Under the pieces are notes generated by a model. The model did no database searches. It was given only the letters and a program-made list of their open reading frames with translations, and had not been told where the DNA came from. 63,673 nt of DNA from an uncultured Collinsella sp. GTDB lineage: Bacteria; Actinomycetota; Coriobacteriia; Coriobacteriales; Coriobacteriaceae. Below are positions 18,472 to 28,247 of this stretch, piece by piece. Location of the stretch: positions 1 to 63,673 of the forward strand of contig CABRFZ010000011.1 in NCBI GenBank assembly GCA_902470365.1, written 5' to 3'. A program made the position numbers and the translations under genes. The stretch's first letter is position 1. Every line of letters starts with the position of its first letter.

Positions 18472-21400
18472 CTAGAGATTGTAGGTGACTACTTGAGGTT
18501 CGGCGGGTTCGACGAAGATGGCTGGATTCGCCTGCTCCACGCGAACGAACTTGACCGTCACCGCCTCAACGCCCGCCTTGTGCAACACGTCGGCGTAGAC
18601 GCGCGCCTGCAAGGCGTGCTTCTCGAGCAGCTGGTCCGGCGTCTCATCCGGCGTGCCACCCGTCTTGTAATCGATGACCAGTGCGCGTAACGGATCGGCC
18701 GGGTCGGTCGCCAAAGCGTCGATGGCGCCTTCGGCATATGCACCGTAGCGAGCGATGTCCTCGTCCTCGCAGCCCAGTGAAAAGAACGGCACCTCGGCGC
18801 GAATGCACGGCCACGCGAGCAGGTCGGCACGAACAGCCGACTTGAGCCAGCGGTTCAGGGCAACGTCGAAGCGTTCGCGCTGCTCCGGCGTCAGGCGCCA
18901 CAGACGCGCCAGCGCATCGGCGCGCGCAGCGGGCAACGCGTCAGCACCCATCTCGATGAGCCACTGGCAGGCGGCGTGGAACGCCGAGCCCAGCGCCATG
19001 GGGTTGCCGGCGGGCTCAACGACGGCCACGTCCGCATCGGCCATCTCCGAGCCATCCGACTCTGCATCATCGCCAGCCTCGTCCATGGGCACGTGCGCCT
19101 CGGCGGCACGGTCCTCGGACTCGGCATGCAGCGCCGCGGCAATTGACGAGTAGCTGTACGAATCGCGCTCCGGATACGGGCAGGTGCCCATGCGCACGCC
19201 CACCGCCTGGGGATACACAAGCTCAAACGCATCGGGCTCGGGGTCGGCAGGACCGGGGACGATTGTACTGGCCGAATCGTCGGCAGCATCTGCATCGGCA
19301 TCGCCACGAACAAGCCTGCCCTCGGCATCCAGCGAAGCGTTGGCCTCAAACGCCTGCTCGCCAAACGTAAAGTCCGCCAGCGAGATGAGCTCGTAGTCGC
19401 CCGGCTTAGAGTTGTCGAACACCAGGCGGTCGGCATCGAGCTGCGGCATGTCCAGAGCGTCGGTCGGCAAAATACGGCGCAGCACATCGTAGGTCAGATC
19501 GGTCTCGACGTCGAAGGTCGGCGCCGTCACCTTGCCACGGCTCACGCCGGCATCCATCGCCAAGATCACCAGCTCGCGCGCACGCGTCATGGCAACATAG
19601 AGCAAGCGGGCCCGCTCCTCGAGCGAAAGCTGCAGGTCGTCGTTGCGCAGGCGAGCAAATACCTCGGCGGGAGAACCCGTCGCGCATACGTCCTCCATAA
19701 GCTCTGGCGGCAACCACAGCGACGTGCCCTTGCCCTTAAACGCGTGCTCAAACTGCTTTTTGACGTCGTCGCCCTTCACAAAGGTACCGTCGGCAAGCTT
19801 AACGCCGTCGAAGCGTGCCGGCAGTGCCACGACCTGCGCTCCGCCCTCGACGCGACCCATCTGTGCCGCACCCGAGGACTTACGCACGCCAAAGCACTCG
19901 GCGACCGCCACGACCGGATATTCCAGACCCTTGGAGGCGTGTACCGTCATGATGCGCACCGCGCCGTCACCCTCCTCGTTGAGGGCACCCGGGGCCTCCT
20001 TGCCCGCCAAGAAACGGTCGAAGGCCAGCGCGATGGAACGCGGCGAATTGCCGAACTCGGCCTCCGCCTCGGCCACGGCATCGAGCGCCTTGAGCACGTT
20101 GGCGGCAATGGCCTTGCCCTCGGGACCACGCTGCGCCAGACGCACAAACCAGCCCGAAGCGTTGACCACGTCGCGCGCGATGGCGGCGAACGAATCGCGG
20201 CCCACACGACGAAGCGCATAACGCAGCACCTCGCGGGCGCGCGTCACGAGCGGCAGGTCCTGCAGGCCCGGCGCATCGGAATCGCTCATGATGCCCGCAT
20301 CGATGTTGCGGCGCGAGGTCTCCCCCGTCTCGCTATCGAGCTTGGTCGCCAGCGCCAGGAACTCCTGGACGCCGAGCGCAAACATCGGCGAGGCCAGCAA
20401 CGGCATGAGGCCCTGCGCCGTATCGGCCGGATTGGCGAGCGCGCAGACCAGGGCGCGCACCGTCTGCACCTCGGCGGCTTGGGAAAAGACCGAGCCGCCC
20501 GCGATGACGCAGTCGAGCCCCTGGTCGCGGAAGGCCTGGGCGTAGACGTCGGCATTGGTCATGCGGCCCAGCAGCAGCACCATGCCGCCCTGGGGCTGGC
20601 CGGCATCGGCAAGCGCGCGGAATCGCTCGGCGATCGCACGGGCCTTGGCCTGTGTGCGCTCCTGCGTGCTGCCGCCGGCAACAAAGAGGGCCTGGCGACG
20701 CGAGGCGTCTGCCACCAGCGTGTCCTTGCGTCCGTCACTCGCCTCAAGGTCCAAAAAGCCCTGCATCAGGCCGCCGTCATCGCCGTCGAAGACGCGTGCC
20801 ACATAACGCAGTACCTCGTCATGGCTGCGGAAGTTGCGCACGAGCTTGACGAGCTCGCCGGCGGGGGTGTCGGTCACGGCAGTCGCCTCGGGCGCGGCAG
20901 ACGAGCCCACCTTGCGCTCCTGGCGACGGAATACCTCGACCTCGGCGCCGCGGAAGCGATAGATCGACTGCTGTGCATCGCCCACGGTACACAGCGCGCG
21001 CTCCCCCGCACCCGTCAGGTAGCGGATTAGATCGACCTGCATCTGGTCGGTATCCTGGAACTCGTCAATCATGACCATCTTAAAGCGGCCCTCGTATGCC
21101 GCTCGGATGGCCGGGTAATCGCGCAGGGCCTCGTAGGTCATGCGCAGCAGGTCGTTATTATCGAGGGCGGACTGGGCAGCTTTCAGCGCGCGATACTCAG
21201 CCTCTACAGAGCGGGCCAAGCCCACCAGTGCATCGAGCGCGGGACCACCGCAGGCCAGCACGATATTGATAAATGCATCGGCGGCCTCGGCCTTGAGCAG
21301 CTCGACCTGCTCCTTAGGGAATGCCTTGCTCGCGCGCGGCATGGTGCACGACATCATGAGTCGCGCCGCATCGGCCATGGTCTTGCCGCTGGCCTCGAAT

Positions 21401-22104
21401 GCATCGATGGCATCGAGCGCCACCTGTGCCTTCTCGGTCGCGGCCTTGCTCGCACCCAGTGCTGCGCGATAGGCATCGGCAAACGCCGAGGTGTCGGCCT
21501 GGCCGCGCGCCACGCTCACGTCGTCCATGCCGCCCGGCAGCTGGCTCGAGAGCTCCAGCAGCTCGCGCACCAGGCCCTTGATGGTAGTGCCGGCGCCAAA
21601 GGGACCGCCCTCGCCCGCCATGGGATACCAGGCATAGAGGGCCTTGAGCGATGCGGCGAGCTCGGGGGCGGCATCGGGTGCCGTCGCGCGGGCCAGCACA
21701 TGCTCAACAGCCTGGTCCATGAGCTCGTCGGTATCGGTGAGCACCGTGAACTCGGGGTCGATGCCCAGCTCCAACGCGTGTGCGCGCAGGATACGCGAGC
21801 ACATGCCGTGAATGGTCGAGATCCACGCATCGTCGACGGTCAGGGCCTCCTCGTCCATGCCCTCGTCGATAAGCGCACGGCGCACGCGGTCACGGATCTC
21901 GGCCGCGGCATCTTTGGTAAAGGTAATGGCGAGCACCTGGTCCAGATGCTCAACGAACGGACCGGATTCGGGAGAGAGCGCGTAGACGATGCGGCGCGTG
22001 AGGGTAAAGGTCTTGCCCGAACCGGCGCCCGCCGAGACAAACAGCGGACGGTCGAGCGTCTTGACGATCTGCAGCTGTTGCGGCATCAAGGTCGAAAGAT
22101 CCAT
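18472..22104 (-). CDS. addA: ATP-dependent helicase/nuclease AddA-like subunit (1210 aa)
   Basis: This is the UvrD-type helicase plus nuclease subunit of an AddAB double-strand break processing complex. Walker A AGAGSGKT lies at 25-32, the DEAD-like motif MIDEFQDTD at about 345, and the helicase motif DVVLMTVHASKGLEYP-type sequence is present as RIMTVHASKGLEYP. A RecB-type nuclease domain lies at the C-terminus (GAIDALATD...VIDYKTGG, about 1125-1145). The start at 22104 has AAGGAGGG upstream and lies 4 bp past the addB stop codon, so the pair is an operon. Confidence 0.92.
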   Translation of the reverse strand: MDLSTLMPQQLQIVKTLDRPLFVSAGAGSGKTFTLTRRIVYALSPESGPFVEHLDQVLAITFTKDAAAEIRDRVRRALIDEGMDEEALTVDDAWISTIHGMCSRILRAHALELGIDPEFTVLTDTDELMDQAVEHVLARATAPDAAPELAASLKALYAWYPMAGEGGPFGAGTTIKGLVRELLELSSQLPGGMDDVSVARGQADTSAFADAYRAALGASKAATEKAQVALDAIDAFEASGKTMADAARLMMSCTMPRASKAFPKEQVELLKAEAADAFINIVLACGGPALDALVGLARSVEAEYRALKAAQSALDNNDLLRMTYEALRDYPAIRAAYEGRFKMVMIDEFQDTDQMQVDLIRYLTGAGERALCTVGDAQQSIYRFRGAEVEVFRRQERKVGSSAAPEATAVTDTPAGELVKLVRNFRSHDEVLRYVARVFDGDDGGLMQGFLDLEASDGRKDTLVADASRRQALFVAGGSTQERTQAKARAIAERFRALADAGQPQGGMVLLLGRMTNADVYAQAFRDQGLDCVIAGGSVFSQAAEVQTVRALVCALANPADTAQGLMPLLASPMFALGVQEFLALATKLDSETGETSRRNIDAGIMSDSDAPGLQDLPLVTRAREVLRYALRRVGRDSFAAIARDVVNASGWFVRLAQRGPEGKAIAANVLKALDAVAEAEAEFGNSPRSIALAFDRFLAGKEAPGALNEEGDGAVRIMTVHASKGLEYPVVAVAECFGVRKSSGAAQMGRVEGGAQVVALPARFDGVKLADGTFVKGDDVKKQFEHAFKGKGTSLWLPPELMEDVCATGSPAEVFARLRNDDLQLSLEERARLLYVAMTRARELVILAMDAGVSRGKVTAPTFDVETDLTYDVLRRILPTDALDMPQLDADRLVFDNSKPGDYELISLADFTFGEQAFEANASLDAEGRLVRGDADADAADDSASTIVPGPADPEPDAFELVYPQAVGVRMGTCPYPERDSYSYSSIAAALHAESEDRAAEAHVPMDEAGDDAESDGSEMADADVAVVEPAGNPMALGSAFHAACQWLIEMGADALPAARADALARLWRLTPEQRERFDVALNRWLKSAVRADLLAWPCIRAEVPFFSLGCEDEDIARYGAYAEGAIDALATDPADPLRALVIDYKTGGTPDETPDQLLEKHALQARVYADVLHKAGVEAVTVKFVRVEQANPAIFVEPAEPQVVTYNL

Positions 22105-22107
22105 GGT

Positions 22108-25100
22108 CTACACGTCCCTCCTTACAAACGTTCCTTGGTGGTTATACGAGCAGCGCGCATGCGCGGCCTGAGCCGACGTCGGGTCGACGGCGGCAACGTT
22201 GCCTGCCTCGAGCTCGCGCAGGCGCTCGGCGATGCCGGCCTCAACGCGATCGAGCAGGGCGTCGAAGTCCATGCTGCCACCCTCGCCGGGGAAACCTTTC
22301 TTAAGGCCCGGGATGCGACCGTCGCCGCGCTCTTCCTCGAGCAGCTCGGCGCTCGCGGCACCGCGCAACGCCGGCTTGCCGCCCTTGGTCGAAAAATAGA
22401 GCGCAGCACGGGTATCTAGGCCCAGCGCCCGACGCATGGCCTGCGCGTAGATGAGCGTTTGGGTATGCGGTGGCAGCCAGCGCGGATCGTCGATGGGGGC
22501 CTCGCCCGTCTCCTCGTCGCGCACCGTGGGGTCGGCGAGCTTAAACTCCTCGACACCCGAACGATGCTTGTAGTCGATTACCACGGCGCGATTCTCGGCA
22601 TCCACATCCACGCGGTCGATGCGACCGCCGAGCGGCCAACCGGCATATTCGACCTTAAGCTCATTAAAGGCGAACTCAAGGTAGCGCGGGGCAAAGGGGG
22701 CAAGCGCCTCGGACTCGTAGGCAAGCACACCTTCCAGCTGGGGCAAAATCTCGGCCACCTGGCGCTCCTCCACTGGAGAGAGCGGCACCAGCGGGCCCTC
22801 GGTACCGCGCTTGCCGGCGTGCTCGGCCAAGGTCTCGTCAAAGACCTCGTGTAGCAGTTCCTGAGCGCGCGGCAGGTTCTCGGGCGTCACGCGCTCCATG
22901 CCCTCTTGGGGCAGACGGGCATGCAGATGTTCCAGCACGTCGTGGACAAAGTTGCCCTTCTCCATGTTGCCAAAGCCCGCGTCGATAGACTGGGGCTTGA
23001 CGCGATACGAGACGAACCAGCACAGCGGGCAGGTGGAATAGGCCTCGATCTGCGAGGCGGACGTCAGACGCGGCACGAGCGGCGCGTCCTCACCCTCGCC
23101 ATCGCGACGGCACAGGACCAAATACGGCACGGCCTCGGCACTCAGATGCTGAGGGGCTTCACAGGTCACGCGCTCGCGCTTGAGGCCTTCGCCTGCCGCG
23201 GGATCGAAGTCCCTTACGATATCGCCCTCACCCACGCACGTGGGCTTGGCAGCGCCAGCGGCCTCGGCATGTGCCCGCAGCTCGGTCCATACGGCTGCCG
23301 GGTAGCACTCGCGTGCCTGGCGATCGTGCGTCACACGGGCGAGCGCGACCGGACCGCTCGTCGCCTGCATTGCACGGCCAAAGCGCACGCGCAGCAGGGC
23401 GGCGGGCTCCAAAGACACGCCGTCGCGGCGCAGCTCGGTCGTCAACGTGGCAAGCGGGCCCTCTTCGTGCGAAAGCGGATAGCTGTCCAGGTCGACATCG
23501 GCAAACAGCACGGCATCGTAGCCGCCAGGACGCAAAACCGACGCATCGGCAAGCGACACGAAGCGCACTTGCGCCCGTGGCGTGCGATCGACCTCGTAGG
23601 TCTCGTAATCGTAAGCGGTACTGCGCTTGTCCACCTTGGTTCGAACGCCGTCGAGAACCGGCACGGTCGCGGCCTGCGACACGTCGAGCGCGCGAGCATC
23701 ATTCATAAGGATGTCGATGGCATGGCGCAGCAAAGCCGTCTCTGCCTGGCGACGGGCCTGGCCGTCAAGGCCGCCTAGAGCGCGATCGGGCAGCGCCTCG
23801 GCAACGGCGAGCATGGCCTTGAGCGCCGTCACGGGTTTGTCGCGCCACAGCGCCTGAAACACGTCCGAGACCACGCACGGCACATTCTTAAACCAGTTAT
23901 CGTCGCTGGCGGCCTTGCGGGCACCCCTCACCTGGCCCTGCACGCTCTGCAGCAGGCTCTTGACGCCCGCAGCGGTCTTGCTGCGCGACAGGCGCATGTT
24001 CTTGTCGAAGCCGCGGGCGCTCGCGGCGTCGGCACCCGAAAGCGGACTATAAATCCAGTCGGCAAGCTCTGGAGCGGGCCACCACTCGGTCTTGGAAGCG
24101 GTGCCCTCGTCGGCGGCTTTCATACGCTCGATCAGGTTGGCGAGCGCCGTAAACTGCCTGCCCGCGACGGACTGGGAAAACGCCGTGAACTCAGTCGTCT
24201 CGGCCGCAATGTGACGCGCCGCCAGACGGGCAGCGAGTTCGCCGAACAGCTGGGGCGCCCGGGCGGAAACTACGAGCACGCGCGCGGGGTCGGCGTTCGT
24301 CGCGGCGCCGTCGCGTGACACAGACTCCTCACATGCCGCGACCAGGTTCTCAAGAGCATCCACATAAGCGCGGGCGCGGGCATGGGGGCCGGCCACCTCT
24401 ATAAAAATAGGCTGGGCAGCAGGCGCAGAAGCGGTCTCGGACGCACCGGCGTCCTCTCCCAACGGGGCGACCTCAAACAGCACACCGCGGGCATCAAAAG
24501 CTGCGGCCAAGTCTTCGCGCATCGCCGCCTGCTCGCGGGCAAGCAGCACGACGACCTCTCCCCCATTGTTCGCCACGGCCGACAACAGCTCGAGCAGGCT
24601 ATGCGTAAACGACGTGACACCACGCACGCAGACGGCGCGGGCGCACCCCGGCAGGTTGTTCGCCAGGGCTTCTGCCATCATATCGGCGGCTTCGCAGGGC
24701 TCGACCATGTCTCGACGGTCCAAGCCGCTCGCATAGGCGCGCAACAGCTCGAACACACGGGCCTCGGCGTCGCTTTTGGGCTCGGGCTGAGCGGCGGCAT
24801 CGCGACAGCGTTCGTCGCCCGTCCCCGCCACGCCTGGCAACACGCCGCGGGCCATGCGAGCAAGCATGCGTACCGTGCCTTGGCTGCGCGAGAGCGGCTG
24901 CAGAGCAGCGTCGTCGCGGCGGTCGACCATGTCCGAGAACAGCATCTGGCGCTGAAGGTTATCCACAAAGCTGCGGCCATCGCCCATAAGCTCCCACAGC
25001 GAGCGGAGCCACGATGTGGGCGTCTTGTAATCGATACCCAGTGAAACCCCGGCTTCTGCCGCATCATGACGGCACAGGTCGAGCTCGGCAAATGTTGGCG

Positions 25101-25206
25101 CCAGCAACACGGCGCGCCCGTGGCGGGCAACCAGGTCGGCCAGCAGCGCCGCCTCGGCATCGCTCAAATCCGTGCCGGCATTGGTGGTATAGATTCGAAC
25201 AGGCAT
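22108..25206 (-). CDS. addB: AddB-like PD-(D/E)XK nuclease subunit (1032 aa)
   Basis: This is the partner of AddA. The N-terminal two thirds form a degenerate helicase-like region (no clear Walker A). The C-terminal nuclease shows FVHDVLEHLH, then GRIDRVDVD and VVIDYKHRSG (about 855-881), the GxxDRxD/DYK pattern of the RecB nuclease family. The first of the four iron-sulfur cysteines of AddB is present (AYSTCPLCWF), but the C-terminal C-x2-C-x5-C cluster is reduced to a single Cys (ARCSYNHQG), so the cluster is probably missing. GGAGGA lies directly before the ATG. Confidence 0.85.
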   Translation of the reverse strand: MPVRIYTTNAGTDLSDAEAALLADLVARHGRAVLLAPTFAELDLCRHDAAEAGVSLGIDYKTPTSWLRSLWELMGDGRSFVDNLQRQMLFSDMVDRRDDAALQPLSRSQGTVRMLARMARGVLPGVAGTGDERCRDAAAQPEPKSDAEARVFELLRAYASGLDRRDMVEPCEAADMMAEALANNLPGCARAVCVRGVTSFTHSLLELLSAVANNGGEVVVLLAREQAAMREDLAAAFDARGVLFEVAPLGEDAGASETASAPAAQPIFIEVAGPHARARAYVDALENLVAACEESVSRDGAATNADPARVLVVSARAPQLFGELAARLAARHIAAETTEFTAFSQSVAGRQFTALANLIERMKAADEGTASKTEWWPAPELADWIYSPLSGADAASARGFDKNMRLSRSKTAAGVKSLLQSVQGQVRGARKAASDDNWFKNVPCVVSDVFQALWRDKPVTALKAMLAVAEALPDRALGGLDGQARRQAETALLRHAIDILMNDARALDVSQAATVPVLDGVRTKVDKRSTAYDYETYEVDRTPRAQVRFVSLADASVLRPGGYDAVLFADVDLDSYPLSHEEGPLATLTTELRRDGVSLEPAALLRVRFGRAMQATSGPVALARVTHDRQARECYPAAVWTELRAHAEAAGAAKPTCVGEGDIVRDFDPAAGEGLKRERVTCEAPQHLSAEAVPYLVLCRRDGEGEDAPLVPRLTSASQIEAYSTCPLCWFVSYRVKPQSIDAGFGNMEKGNFVHDVLEHLHARLPQEGMERVTPENLPRAQELLHEVFDETLAEHAGKRGTEGPLVPLSPVEERQVAEILPQLEGVLAYESEALAPFAPRYLEFAFNELKVEYAGWPLGGRIDRVDVDAENRAVVIDYKHRSGVEEFKLADPTVRDEETGEAPIDDPRWLPPHTQTLIYAQAMRRALGLDTRAALYFSTKGGKPALRGAASAELLEEERGDGRIPGLKKGFPGEGGSMDFDALLDRVEAGIAERLRELEAGNVAAVDPTSAQAAHARCSYNHQGTFVRRDV

Positions 25207-25298
25207 GGTCCTCCACTCAAACTGTTCGCAATATTCAACGCATCTATCCTACCCGCCCGCGCGGACAACCTGACCCCAATGCACCAGATCCCCTCGAT

Positions 25299-25327
25299 GA
25301 TCCGTTTTCCTCCGTCCCCAAGGGATC
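25299..25327. repeat. GATCCGTTTTCCTCCGT family repeat, copy 1
   Basis: GATCCGTTTTCCTCCGTCCC continues into CAAGGGATCA. The same sequence recurs as a large palindrome at 46017-46078, and a related half lies at 39677-39700. It sits between addB and yerC. Confidence 0.65.
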
Positions 25328-25341
25328 AATTATCGACACAC

Positions 25342-25364
25342 AAAAACCGCCCCCGAAGGGGCGG
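25342..25364 (-). terminator. terminator of the yerC-like gene
   Basis: CCGCCCC pairs with GGGGCGG with a CGAA/TTCG loop, followed on the minus strand by TTTTT. It is 30 bases past the stop codon. Confidence 0.93.
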
Positions 25365-25393
25365 CTCCAGCTGATCCGTTTGTTGCCGTTGAC

Positions 25394-25693
25394 CTACTCG
25401 CCATCCTCCAGCTTGATGAGGATCTTGCGATAGCCACCGTACTCGCCGTTGAGCGCCTTGGAAACACGGCTCACCGTGGTGGACGAAGCGCCCGTGCGGG
25501 CCTGAACCTCAACATAGGGCTCGCCCTCATCCAGATAACGCGCGACCTGCAAGCGCTGCGAAAGATCGCAAATCTCGCGCGGTGTGCAGATATCGGTTAA
25601 AAACGCCTGGATATCCTTCTCGTCATCCAAAAGACTAAATGCGTGGACTAGCTGCTTGACATCAGGCTTGTCAAACATGTTCTCGATGTTCAT
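25394..25693 (-). CDS. YerC/YecD family TrpR-related DNA-binding protein (99 aa)
   Basis: This small, all-helical protein of the TrpR superfamily has a helix-turn-helix in the second half (YVEVQARTGASSTTVSRVSKA) and the family-typical CTPREICDLSQRLQVA. Homologues (YerC in Bacillus) are found near repair helicase genes in many Gram-positive bacteria; the ligand is unknown. It is a single-gene unit with its own terminator. Confidence 0.9.
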   Translation of the reverse strand: MNIENMFDKPDVKQLVHAFSLLDDEKDIQAFLTDICTPREICDLSQRLQVARYLDEGEPYVEVQARTGASSTTVSRVSKALNGEYGGYRKILIKLEDGE

Positions 25694-26017
25694 CGATCAC
25701 CGCCAAACCCGCCAAAAGGCATCGAAGTTGATACTGACATCGGGCATCGTTCACCCGTAATATGCAATAAAACTATGCATGGGCCATTTGCCCGTAGCAG
25801 TGTAGCACACCACCAAACTAAAGCGACAAGACTCTCTGCCAGCGGCACGTTTTTTAGGACGAACGCCGTTTTGAAACCGAATGCGCACGTAAGCTCCACG
25901 AATATCTGAGACAATGGGCGGCCGAACAAGGCGGCATACCCGCGCGGCCGTCCAAGCTGCCGCAGCAAGCCGCTTCGCGCGATGTCAATACATCCTGCGC
26001 AAGAAAGGATTCACACC
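25694..26017. other. intergenic region between divergent genes
   Basis: This 324-bp stretch separates the minus-strand yerC-like gene from the plus-strand membrane protein gene and must hold both promoters. No convincing -35/-10 pair or operator was found. A 92-codon minus-strand frame (25690-25968) covers most of it but has no ribosome binding site or recognisable product. Confidence 0.4.
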
Positions 26018-26383
26018 ATGCGCTTTATGCTTAACTGGCTCTTTACCTCGATCGCCATCGCGATTGCCACGTTCCTCGTTCCCGGCATCCAGCCCTTCGG
26101 TTTTGCCGAGGCCTGGGTCTGTTTCGCCTTCGTGGGACTGTTCCTGAACATCGTCGATTCGTTCGTCAAGCCGTTCCTGACGGTCATCTCGCTGCCGCTC
26201 ACGATCATTACGCTGGGCATTTTCCAGCTTGTCGTCAACAGCTTTATGCTTGAGCTCGCGAGCTACCTGTCGGTCAACCTGCTGGGCGTCGGCATCTCCA
26301 TCGCAGGCTTTGGCTCGGCCTTTATGGGTAGCATCCTGGTATCCATCATGCGTAGCATTCTCGACAGCATCGCCAAGGACTAA
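26018..26383 (+). CDS. phage-holin-like family (YvlD type) small membrane protein (121 aa)
   Basis: Four predicted membrane helices with the family features VPGIQPFGF, FLNIVDSFVKPFLTVISLPLTI and a final MGSILVSIMRSIL helix identify the YvlD/DUF360 group, formerly grouped with mycobacteriophage holins. Members are chromosomal and often belong to cell-envelope stress regulons. No lysis genes are nearby, so phage origin is not supported. ATG 26018 has AAAGGA upstream; the frame extends back to 25982. Confidence 0.88.
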   Translation: MRFMLNWLFTSIAIAIATFLVPGIQPFGFAEAWVCFAFVGLFLNIVDSFVKPFLTVISLPLTIITLGIFQLVVNSFMLELASYLSVNLLGVGISIAGFGSAFMGSILVSIMRSILDSIAKD

Positions 26384-26423
26384 AACGGCCATTCCGGCCG
26401 TGCCCGTCTCAACAGCCCAAAAC

Positions 26424-26457
26424 GAAGGCCACCCATCGCAAAAATGGGCGGCCTTCT
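26424..26457 (+). terminator. terminator between convergent genes
   Basis: GAAGGCC-A-CCCA pairs with TGGG-C-GGCCTTC, followed by TTATTTG on the plus strand. It can serve the membrane protein gene and, read on the other strand (GTTTTG), weakly the Rrf2 gene. Confidence 0.75.
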
Positions 26458-26524
26458 TATTTGTCAAGTCTTAAAGGGCGAGAGCATCTACCATTTCTGC
26501 CCCGTCCCCACATGACAGGTGGGA

Positions 26525-26953
26525 TTAGATGACGTAGTCGTAGCCACGGTTGGGAGCGATAAGTTGATCGAGCGTCACACCGTCGAGGTAGTCGTTGATG
26601 AGCTTGTCCAGGTTCTTCCACACGTCGAGCGTGGGGCACTCATCCGAACGCGAACAGCCCTTGCAGTCGCCATCCAGGCAGGCGACAGGCGCCAGACTGC
26701 CCTCGGTCAGGCGTAAGATCTCGCCCACCGTGTACTGCTCGGGCGGGCGCGTGAGCACGTAGCCGCCGCCCTTGCCACGCATGCCCGAAAGCATGTTGGC
26801 GCGCACGAGCGTAGCCAAGATGTTCTCGAGATATTTCTCGGAAATCCCCTGTCGCGCCGCGATCTCTTTGAGCGGGATGCGACCGGCTGCCTGGTGCTCG
26901 GCCAGATCGACCATAACGCGCAGGGCATATCTGCCCTTAGTAGAAACCAACAT
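26525..26953 (-). CDS. Rrf2 family transcriptional regulator (142 aa)
   Basis: A winged helix-turn-helix at 1-65 (STKGRYALRVMVDLA, KEIAARQGISEKYLENIL, GKGGGYVLTRP) is followed by a cysteine cluster: C92, C97, C100, C106. IscR-type members bind a [2Fe-2S] cluster with three Cys and CymR-type members lack it. Four Cys here make a cluster plausible but unproven. It is divergent from cysK across 253 bp, which suggests control of cysteine or iron-sulfur homeostasis. A perfect TAGAA-A-TTCTA palindrome overlaps its own likely -10 region. Confidence 0.93.
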   Translation of the reverse strand: MLVSTKGRYALRVMVDLAEHQAAGRIPLKEIAARQGISEKYLENILATLVRANMLSGMRGKGGGYVLTRPPEQYTVGEILRLTEGSLAPVACLDGDCKGCSRSDECPTLDVWKNLDKLINDYLDGVTLDQLIAPNRGYDYVI

Positions 26954-26984
26954 GTATAGTGCTGCCTTTCGGTCATTTAGTCCG

Positions 26985-26995
26985 TAGAAATTCTA
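26985..26995. promoter_or_regulatory. candidate Rrf2 autoregulatory palindrome
   Basis: TAGAAATTCTA is a perfect 5-1-5 inverted repeat 32 bp upstream of the Rrf2 start. It overlaps a minus-strand -10-like TAGAAT (26995-26990). The position fits an autorepressor site; the link to Rrf2 is inferred. Confidence 0.35.
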
Positions 26996-27070
26996 GCCGA
27001 AATATTGGTTTTGAAAATACCCGTTCCGGTCAAGATGGTTAATCGACTCGTAATAATCTTCTATTTCCTA

Positions 27071-27099
27071 TTGCGTTACTAGGCTTTACTGTCTACTAT
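27071..27099 (+). promoter_or_regulatory. sigma70-type promoter of cysK
   Basis: TTGCGT (27071-27076) and TACTAT (27094-27099) are 17 bp apart. Transcription would start near 27106 and give a leader of about 100 nt with two small hairpins (AACCCA/TGGGTT at about 27121-27141 and ACCGT/ACGGT at about 27158-27175). Confidence 0.55.
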
Positions 27100-27206
27100 G
27101 CTTGCCAACAGCAAAACGAACAACCCATAAGGTTTGTGGGTTTCGCTGCTACACACACCGTAAAACCACACGGTATCCAGTCATTTGAACACTTTGGAGG
27201 TTCACC

Positions 27207-28145
27207 ATGAGCAATGTTTACACGTCCATCGATCAGCTTATCGGCCACACTCCGCTTCTGGAGCTCACTCACTTTGAGGCCGATGAGGACCTCAAGGCCC
27301 GCGTGCTCGTCAAGCTGGAATACTTCAACCCCGCCGGCTCCGTCAAAGACCGCGTCGCCAAGAACATGATCGACGAGGCCGAGAAGGCCGGCAAGCTCGT
27401 GCGCGGCGGCGACTACACCATCATCGAGCCCACGAGTGGCAACACCGGCGTCGGCATCGCCTCGGTGGCGGCGGCTCGCGGCTACAAGGTGATCATCACC
27501 ATGCCCGAGACTATGTCCGTCGAACGCCGCAAGCTTATGCAGGCATATGGCGCACAGCTCGTGCTCACCGACGGTTCCAAGGGCATGAAGGGCGCCATCG
27601 CCAAGGCCGAGGAACTGCAGAAGGAGACGCCAAACAGCATCATCGCCGGCCAGTTTGTGAACCCCGCCAACCCCGCCATCCACAAGGCCACGACCGGCCC
27701 CGAGATCTGGGATGACACCGACGGCGAGGTCGACATCTTCGTCGCCGGCGTTGGAACCGGCGGCACCGTGACCGGCGTGGGTGAGTTCCTTAAGGAGCAG
27801 AACCCCGAGATTCAGGTTGTCGCCGTCGAGCCCGCCACTTCCCCGGTGCTCTCCAAGGGCCAGGCCGGCCCGCACAAGATCCAGGGTATCGGCGCCGGTT
27901 TTGTGCCCGACGTCCTCGACACCCAGGTCTACGACGAGATCATCCCCGTCGAGAACGACGACGCCTTTGCGACCGGCCGCGCCGTGGGCCACAAGGAGGG
28001 CGTGCTCGTGGGCATTTCGTCCGGCGCCGCCGTGTGGGCCGCGCTACAGCTGGCCAAGCGCCCCGAGAACGAGGGCAAGACCATCGTGGCGCTGCTCGCT
28101 GACACCGGTGAGCGCTACCTGTCCACGGCACTGTTCCAGGACTAG
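27207..28145 (+). CDS. cysK: cysteine synthase (O-acetylserine sulfhydrylase)
   Basis: This PLP enzyme makes cysteine from O-acetylserine and sulfide in the cytosol. It is 312 aa, the usual length. The PLP lysine is K47 in NPAGSVKDR, the substrate loop is TSGNTG (76-81), and the phosphate-binding glycine loop is GTGGTVTG. TTTGGAGG lies upstream of the ATG. The gene is divergent from the Rrf2 regulator and precedes mnmA. No serine acetyltransferase gene is adjacent. Confidence 0.96.
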   Translation: MSNVYTSIDQLIGHTPLLELTHFEADEDLKARVLVKLEYFNPAGSVKDRVAKNMIDEAEKAGKLVRGGDYTIIEPTSGNTGVGIASVAAARGYKVIITMPETMSVERRKLMQAYGAQLVLTDGSKGMKGAIAKAEELQKETPNSIIAGQFVNPANPAIHKATTGPEIWDDTDGEVDIFVAGVGTGGTVTGVGEFLKEQNPEIQVVAVEPATSPVLSKGQAGPHKIQGIGAGFVPDVLDTQVYDEIIPVENDDAFATGRAVGHKEGVLVGISSGAAVWAALQLAKRPENEGKTIVALLADTGERYLSTALFQD

Positions 28146-28247
28146 GGCCTGTCGCCCATAGGTTGAGCCCACGGACGAGCCGGCCTCCTCTCTCCCGGCA
28201 GTCTGAGCCCATCCAATCAGGGTGTCCCACGAGACGCCCGAACTTGC

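Noticed and set aside
25690..25968. Minus-strand 92-codon frame upstream of the yerC-like gene
   Set aside because: It overlaps the yerC start, has no ribosome binding site and fills the divergent promoter region.
26018..26383. Phage holin and possible prophage
   Set aside because: The protein belongs to a chromosomal YvlD-type family, and no lysin, terminase, integrase or structural gene is near.
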